Positions 58,566 to 64,000 of a DNA stretch of 64,000 nt are shown piece by piece. The notes below the pieces were generated by a model that ran no database searches, had not been told where the DNA came from, and saw only the letters and a list, made by a program, of their open reading frames with translations. Positions within the stretch are counted from its first letter, which is position 1. Each line of letters begins with the position of its first letter. Source of the stretch: Closterium sp. NIES-65 (lineage: Eukaryota > Streptophyta > Zygnematophyceae > Desmidiales > Closteriaceae); the NCBI GenBank assembly GCA_948144175.1, contig CANXME010000501.1, forward strand, positions 1,364,001-1,428,000, written 5' to 3'. A program made the position numbers and the translations under genes.

Positions 58566-61500
58566 TCAAGAGGAGAGCAAGTGAGGCAAGACAGGCACAA
58601 GACCCAACTGCGTGCAACAACGCTGATGATCACAAGGCGCAAGTGCCTTGGTGAAGACATCAGCAGTGTTGGCCTCAGAGGCCACGTACGCAAGTCGCAA
58701 CTGTCCACGCTGCTGTAGCTCACGAGCAAGAAAGTAGCGGAGAGCAATGTGCTTCGTTCTGTGCTCCAGTCTCTGCTCTCGACACAAGGCCAGCATGGCC
58801 TTGTTGTCTACGTACAGGACTGGAGGAGAACGAGGCTGCTCTCCAAGGTCGGTCAACAGGTAGGTGAGCCAGCGTAACTCCTGTGCAGCCATAGCCCCGG
58901 CGTAGATCTCAGCCTCACAACTGGAGCCGAGAACAGAAGACGAGCGGGTAGCCCGCCACGAAACAGAGCCGGAACCAAGGCTGAAGGTGTAACCCTGTGA
59001 CGACCGCTGCGTAGCCTGGTCGTCAGCCCAAGAAGCGTCCGCGTGCCCAGTGAGGACCACTGGACTGCGCCCTCCAAGCACTAGCCCCATGCCCGACGTA
59101 CTGCACAAGTAGCGCAACACCCTCTTCGCTGCAGCCATGTGCTCTGGTCGGTGTCTCCCAGGAGCAACATAGCGTGCGAGAATGCTAAGAGGGTATGCAA
59201 GGTCAGGTCGTGTGCAGGTCATCAGGTACATGAGGCAGCCAACAAGCTCTGCATACGGGCCACTCGAATCTACGGACTCATCCGAAGGCAGAGCTGAGAG
59301 CGAGTGGCGAGTAGGCAGAGGAGTGGCCTGAGGCGAGGAGTATGTGAAGCCGAAGCGCTGAAGGACCTGCTGCACCATGTGTGACTGAGTCAGGGTAATG
59401 GTGCGGCGTGCTCTGTCCCGGGTGATCTGCAAGCCAAGATAGCTGCGCAGTTCACCCAGGTCAGTGCACGTGTGTCTCTTCTGCAGCTCGGACTTCACGT
59501 AGGCGAGTCCAGCAGTGTCAGCTGTGGCAAAGACCAAGTCGTCGACGTACACGAGGATGTAGAACGGCGGCAGAGAGGTGTCGGTGCGCAGAAACAGTGA
59601 CGGGTCGGCAGTAGAAGGAGCAAACCCAAGTGCCGCGAGCGTAGTCCTCAGTGTGTCGTGCCACTCACGTGGCGCCTGGCGGAGACCGTAGACTGGACGC
59701 CGGAGACTCCACTGGGTACCAGGAGGGAAAGACCCAGTGAAGCCAGGTGGGCGACGCAGCCAGATCTCCTCGTGCAGGCTGCCCTGCAAGAAAGCTGTGC
59801 TGAAGTCGAGAGAGTGCAGCTCGTAGTCACGGTGAGCAGCAACGTGCAGCAGGACCCGAAGAGTGGTCATCTTCGGGGTGGGGGAGAAGGTCTGAAAGTA
59901 GTCAACCCCCTGCCGCTGACTGAAGCCACGAGCCACGTAACGCGCCTTGAAGACAGGCGGAGAACCCGGCGGCCGCTTCACCCTGAAAATCCACATGCCA
60001 CTGACGATGTTCGCCCCAGGGGGGGGAACAGCGTCAACGTAGGTGCCTGTGGACTTCCAGGAAGCCATCTCTGCATCCATAGCTGCCTGCCACTGAGAGG
60101 AGTAGGGACCCTCTATCGCCTCCGCGTAAGAGCGCGGAGTCGGGATGTCTGGTGCATCCGGGTCTCCCTCAGGGGCTAGCAGTATAGACGCGAGACGAGG
60201 TGAAGCGGCGGCTAGACACTGGAACTCCTCCTGCCTGTCCTCAAGGACGTCCGTGCCAAGGGCACACTCACCCCCGACGGACGGAGGACAGGCGGACTCA
60301 GACTCAGTGACAAGACGGGCAGCGTAGTCTAGACGACAGCGCGCAGCAAAGTCGACAAGCTCAGTGACAAGGGCAGACGCAGCAGACGACTCGAAGGAAG
60401 GGTCAGTGACAGCTGTAGCAAGGAGACGCGTGACAGTAGGACTGGCAGCACGAAGAGAGTCCGACTCCGGGTCGGCAAGAGCAGGAAGAGAGGAAGCAGG
60501 AGGAGAAGGCAAAGGGGCACGCAGAGGAGCAGTGGACGGACGCAGTGACATCCGGTGCGTGCCAGGAACAGGAGGAGGACGCTGACGCGACCCGCGACCA
60601 CTAGCGCGCTCAGTACGAACAGGCGACACAGGACGAGACGCAGGCTCACGACGCTCAGTAAGACCTCCAGTCGGACCAGTGTAGGGAGACGGAGCAGGCA
60701 AAGGGGAGGCAGGCTGTAGCTGTGGCTGTGACCGGACAGGCTGCGGACCCTCTAAGGGAGGAGGAGGAGGAGGCGGAAGACCAAGAACCTGCTGCAGGAG
60801 CGGAACGAAGTAAGGTCGGGGCCGCGCGGCGACACCAGAAACAGCAGGAACAGTACCAGCAGCCCCGGCAGGAGTACCCACTCCAGCAGCACCTCCAGCA
60901 GCACCACCAGAAGCTCCAGAACCTCCAGCAGCAGCACCAGGAGCACTGTCAGTCGGACCGCCAACGGCAGGCTCAGCGCCAACACCCTCAGTAGCACCAG
61001 CTCCAGGAGAACTCTCAGACCCAGCAGCTCCAGCACCCACAGTACGAGCACCGGCGGGACGCGAGGCAGCAGTACCCTCTGCAGCCGAAGAACCACCAGC
61101 ACGAGCAGCACACCTCCAGCGCCTGGCAAACCACTCACGCAGCTCCTGCGGGGAGAGTGGCTCCCGGCGAGACGAAGCACCCCCAGGCACAGCACCCCCA
61201 GGCTCAGCACCCCCAGGCACAGCACCCCCAGGCTCGGCACCTCCAGGCTCAGCACCCCCAGACGCAGCACCCCCAGGCTCAGCACCCCTAGGCACAGCAC
61301 CCCAAGGCTCAGCACCCCCAGGCTCAGCACCCCCAGGCTCAGCACCCCCAGGCTCAGCACCCCCAGGCTCAGCACCCCCAGGCTCAGCACCCCCAAGCTC
61401 AGCACCCCCAGGCTCAGCACCCCCAGACTCCGCACCCCCAGGCTCAGCTCCCGCAGCAGCACCAGAGTCACCAGTGACCTCGAAAGGCTCGACCGCGTCT

Positions 61501-64000
61501 ACCTGGGACACACCTGAAGGGGCAGGACCCTGAGGGGGGAGGGGGACTACCGGGGGGGGACCTGGTACCAGGAAGAGCGGGGGTGGGGGGAGGGACGGAG
61601 TGCGGTAGGGGAAGAGGCGGTAGTAGGGTACCGACTCGTCGAACGTGACGTCCTGGGAGGACAGAACACGTCGAGAGGTGGGGTGGTAAAACTGCCACCC
61701 AGGGGCGTCGGGGGGGAACCCCAGGAAGACGCAGGGAGAAGCACGAGGGGACAGCTTGTCCGCAGACAGGTCGCGAACAAACGCCCGAGATCCCCAGACC
61801 CGGAACGCCGACGCATCGCCAACCTTCCCCGTCCACAGCAGGGCTGGGGAGGTCTCCGGTCGAGAGACCCTGGGGTGGAGGTTGATCTGGTGCGCAGCGT
61901 ACCTGACCGCAAACGGCCACAGAAAATGGGGAGCAGCCGCATGCATCATGGACGTACGAGCGACGTCCATGACCATGCCAATGCGGCGCTCAGCAATCCC
62001 ATTCTGCTGTGGTGAGTCCGGAAGCGTGAAGGTCTGACGGATGCCTCGTGCACGACAGTAGGCACTCAGGAGGCCAGAGGAGAACTCTCCGCCTCTGTCC
62101 GAGTGCAGACGCAAAACAGGGAAGTCAGAGCCAAAGCTCCTCCGAAGCTGGAGACGAGCTGCGCGGATCCAGTCGATCAACACCGCAGTGACCTCACCCT
62201 TGCTGCGCAAGGGGAAGACTGTGGTGTAACGCGAGTAGTCGTCAACCACCAGCAGGAAGTAGCGCTCCTGACCCTGTCCACGGACGCGGGCTGGGCCCCA
62301 CACGTCCATGTGAAGCGTCTGCAACGGGGCCTCTGTCGGAGGAAACTGGGAGGAGTGAGGGGCAGCACGCTGGCGCCCCTCGACACAGGGGACACAGGTA
62401 GGGCCAGGGCCCGGAGGAAGGGGAGGGAGAGACCGGGGAAGACCAGACACAAGGACTCGCGAGGCCATGCCTCTGAGCCGAAGCAGAGAGGGGTGGCCAA
62501 GGCGGTGGTGCCAGAGGAGGGTCTCGTGAGACAGACGACGACACGAGCAAGGGGCAGACTCAGGACCAGACCTGGACGCTGCAGCAAACACCTGACCAGA
62601 CGAAGGGACCCTACCAGACTCAGCACCTGGAGGAGAAGCAGTGGTCAGTGTGTACAGGCTCGACCCTGGCCGACGTGTAAACGTAGCCAGGTGGCGACCT
62701 GTATCCGCCTCCGTGCAGTGGGTCACCCGCTGACGAGCAGGGGTGAACTGGTGGACACCCGCATCCTGGAGGTCAGCACCACTCACCAAGTTCGTCGAGA
62801 ACGAGGGGAGGTAGAGACCAGTCAGGGTGCCAGAGGGGGCCGCCGGACACGGGAGGGCAGTGGAGAAGCGAGACAGGACAGGCCCCCCAGAGGGGTCAGC
62901 CAGGGACACTGCAACCGGCCGACTCAGCGGCGTGAGAGTGGTGCGGTCCCTAAAGAAGGAGCGAGACGCTCCAGAGTCAAGGGTGAAGGTGTGAGAGGCC
63001 GAAGCCGACACAGTACCTGAGAGGGCAGACTCACCAGCACCTGAGAGCACAGACGCACTGGCACCTAGAGCAGCAGCCTCACTAGTACCTGACGCGGCAG
63101 TACCAATGCCCGGGTCGGGCGGGAAACACCGGTAACAGTCATCCTCATCACTACCAGTCACAGCATACATAGCAGAGAGAATAGCATCAAAATCAAGATC
63201 ATAAATAGCTACACCAGCCCTAGACAGCTCTCCCCAGCGGGGGATCTCAGCGGCCTCCGGAAACTGCTGACGCCAGGCGTCGGTCAGGCGGCCAAAGCAG
63301 CGGCGGGCTGTGTGGGCGCCTCCACACCTCTCCCCTGCACGGTCACCTGTGCGAAGAACGTAGGGGCAGGGACCAAGCGCACCACCACGCTGACGCTGCA
63401 AGTACCACTCACGGAGCTGCTGAGGGCCGGGGACGGTGCGAGAGCGCTGCTGCTGCTGTGGCTGCTGCTGCGGCTGCTGCTGTTGCTGCTGCTGCTGCTG
63501 GCGCTGACCACCCCCAGAGGTGCTCCGCTGGGACGAGCCACTCCGACCCCCGCCTCCACCGCCACCCCCGCCTCCACCGCCACCCCCGTCTCCACCGCCA
63601 CCTCCCCCACCAGGACCGTCGCTCCCACCGCTCCCACCGCCTCCTCCGCTACCACCTCCGCCGCCACCTCCGCCTCCACCGCCGCCACCAGTACCTCCAC
63701 TCCCGCCACCACCCCCACCGCCACCCCCACTCCCCCCGCCACCCCCACCGCCTCCTCCACCGCCCCCTCGAGCTCCACCCGCTCCCCTGCCCCCCTTGCT
63801 CTTGCCAGAGCGGCGTCTGCCGCTGGGGGCAGACGCCGCGCCGACCGACTCAAAACCAGTGAGGTCGGCCGCAGCGGCAGAGGCGACAGAGGGCAGCAGG
63901 GGGGAAGGACCACACCCCTCAAAGATGGGGGTACGAGGGTCACCCCGAGAGGCCCCTACAGCGACAATACTCTTCTCAGCCGCTAGCAGGGACTCCTCAA
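58566..64000 (-). CDS. gag-pol polyprotein of Copia E (N-terminus outside window)
   Basis: At the right edge the frame encodes the end of the capsid region ([15 protein letters not shown]), then a Gly-only stretch (about 63530-63790) and poly-Gln (about 63440-63500). It stays in the same frame through the pol part. A Cys/His motif ([15 protein letters not shown]...H...C) near 63360-63300; protease [13 protein letters not shown]; integrase [32 protein letters not shown] and NGIAERRIG; a linker with about a dozen GGAEP units (61190-61460). [37 protein letters not shown] (catalytic Asp present) and [11 protein letters not shown]. RNase [21 protein letters not shown] and [10 protein letters not shown]; stop at 58566. 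All catalytic residues I can check are present, so this copy may be active. Confidence 0.93.
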   Translation of the reverse strand, partial: EESLLAAEKSIVAVGASRGDPRTPIFEGCGPSPLLPSVASAAAADLTGFESVGAASAPSGRRRSGKSKGGRGAGGARGGGGGGGGGGGGSGGGGGGGGGSGGTGGGGGGGGGGGGGSGGGGGSGGSDGPGGGGGGGDGGGGGGGGGGGGGGRSGSSQRSTSGGGQRQQQQQQQQQPQQQPQQQQRSRTVPGPQQLREWYLQRQRGGALGPCPYVLRTGDRAGERCGGAHTARRCFGRLTDAWRQQFPEAAEIPRWGELSRAGVAIYDLDFDAILSAMYAVTGSDEDDCYRCFPPDPGIGTAASGTSEAAALGASASVLSGAGESALSGTVSASASHTFTLDSGASRSFFRDRTTLTPLSRPVAVSLADPSGGPVLSRFSTALPCPAAPSGTLTGLYLPSFSTNLVSGADLQDAGVHQFTPARQRVTHCTEADTGRHLATFTRRPGSSLYTLTTASPPGAESGRVPSSGQVFAAASRSGPESAPCSCRRLSHETLLWHHRLGHPSLLRLRGMASRVLVSGLPRSLPPLPPGPGPTCVPCVEGRQRAAPHSSQFPPTEAPLQTLHMDVWGPARVRGQGQERYFLLVVDDYSRYTTVFPLRSKGEVTAVLIDWIRAARLQLRRSFGSDFPVLRLHSDRGGEFSSGLLSAYCRARGIRQTFTLPDSPQQNGIAERRIGMVMDVARTSMMHAAAPHFLWPFAVRYAAHQINLHPRVSRPETSPALLWTGKVGDASAFRVWGSRAFVRDLSADKLSPRASPCVFLGFPPDAPGWQFYHPTSRRVLSSQDVTFDESVPYYRLFPYRTPSLPPPPLFLVPGPPPVVPLPPQGPAPSGVSQVDAVEPFEVTGDSGAAAGAEPGGAESGGAEPGGAELGGAEPGGAEPGGAEPGGAEPGGAEPGGAEPWGAVPRGAEPGGAASGGAEPGGAEPGGAVPGGAEPGGAVPGGASSRREPLSPQELREWFARRWRCAARAGGSSAAEGTAASRPAGARTVGAGAAGSESSPGAGATEGVGAEPAVGGPTDSAPGAAAGGSGASGGAAGGAAGVGTPAGAAGTVPAVSGVAARPRPYFVPLLQQVLGLPPPPPPPLEGPQPVRSQPQLQPASPLPAPSPYTGPTGGLTERREPASRPVSPVRTERASGRGSRQRPPPVPGTHRMSLRPSTAPLRAPLPSPPASSLPALADPESDSLRAASPTVTRLLATAVTDPSFESSAASALVTELVDFAARCRLDYAARLVTESESACPPSVGGECALGTDVLEDRQEEFQCLAAASPRLASILLAPEGDPDAPDIPTPRSYAEAIEGPYSSQWQAAMDAEMASWKSTGTYVDAVPPPGANIVSGMWIFRVKRPPGSPPVFKARYVARGFSQRQGVDYFQTFSPTPKMTTLRVLLHVAAHRDYELHSLDFSTAFLQGSLHEEIWLRRPPGFTGSFPPGTQWSLRRPVYGLRQAPREWHDTLRTTLAALGFAPSTADPSLFLRTDTSLPPFYILVYVDDLVFATADTAGLAYVKSELQKRHTCTDLGELRSYLGLQITRDRARRTITLTQSHMVQQVLQRFGFTYSSPQATPLPTRHSLSALPSDESVDSSGPYAELVGCLMYLMTCTRPDLAYPLSILARYVAPGRHRPEHMAAAKRVLRYLCSTSGMGLVLGGRSPVVLTGHADASWADDQATQRSSQGYTFSLGSGSVSWRATRSSSVLGSSCEAEIYAGAMAAQELRWLTYLLTDLGEQPRSPPVLYVDNKAMLALCREQRLEHRTKHIALRYFLARELQQRGQLRLAYVASEANTADVFTKALAPCDHQRCCTQLGLVPVLPHLLSS

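Larger units (their letters stand above)
58222..64000 (-). mobile_element. Copia element E, intact frame, 5' end beyond window
   Basis: A minus-strand element of the same short-LTR family as C and D. 3' LTR 58222-58354 (133 bp, TGTGAAAG...CTGACA in plus orientation), a polypurine tract reading tatgggggtg just before it, and a single gag-pol frame running to the right edge. The 5' LTR and right target copy lie outside the window. The left flanking pentamer is taagg. Confidence 0.93.

Overview
This is a eukaryotic nuclear window, most likely from a green-lineage organism (a green or streptophyte alga, or an early-diverging land plant). I base that on spliced genes, a cytosolic HSP70 whose single intron splits the Asp71 codon (the position known from plant HSC70 genes), a plastid-targeted AtpI/UncI-like protein, plant-like CFIm25 sequence, and co-resident Copia, chromodomain Gypsy and PAT-like tyrosine-recombinase retrotransposons. 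I cannot name the species. Nothing bacterial or viral in the ordinary sense is present.

Layout. 1-7,064 (+): the 3' portion of a CFIm25 (NUDT21/CPSF5) pre-mRNA 3'-processing gene. Its splice junctions have been locally amplified into long series of broken half-exons. 7,186-20,868 (-): a PAT/Ngaro-type YR retrotransposon (gag, RT-RNase H, tyrosine recombinase, split direct repeats), with a young Copia element (7,902-15,554, 1,133-bp LTRs) nested in its recombinase gene. 20,878-21,392: a TA-flanked MITE. 21,395-23,213: low-complexity pyrimidine-rich DNA. 23,214-39,587: a nest of retroelements. It holds a broken Gypsy element carrying a solo 129-bp LTR, a Copia element with short LTRs (D) fused to the 5' end of an oppositely oriented Copia element (B), an LTR stub of a further element (G), and a decayed but TSD-bounded Copia element (C).

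41,161-43,414 (+): a four-exon gene for an F-box-like, Ala-rich protein. 43,531-49,063 (-): a nearly intact Gypsy chromovirus inserted between two tail-to-tail genes. 49,100-51,219 (-): HSP70, with a heat-shock element and TATA box upstream. 52,109-53,716 (-): a plastid membrane protein related to ATP synthase protein I. 54,144-54,668: a probable MITE. 55,049-56,315 (-): a three-exon gene for an unknown basic nuclear-type protein. 56,316-58,221: no supported gene. 58,222-64,000 (-): a Copia element (E) with one long open gag-pol frame that runs off the right edge.

The host genes (RNA 3'-end processing, protein folding, plastid membrane assembly, an F-box-like protein) are unrelated housekeeping functions. 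Most of the window is retrotransposon sequence of different ages: E and the nested Copia A look young, C and Gypsy-1 look old. Exon coordinates were placed by eye from reading frame, GT/AG sites and family similarity, without transcript evidence.
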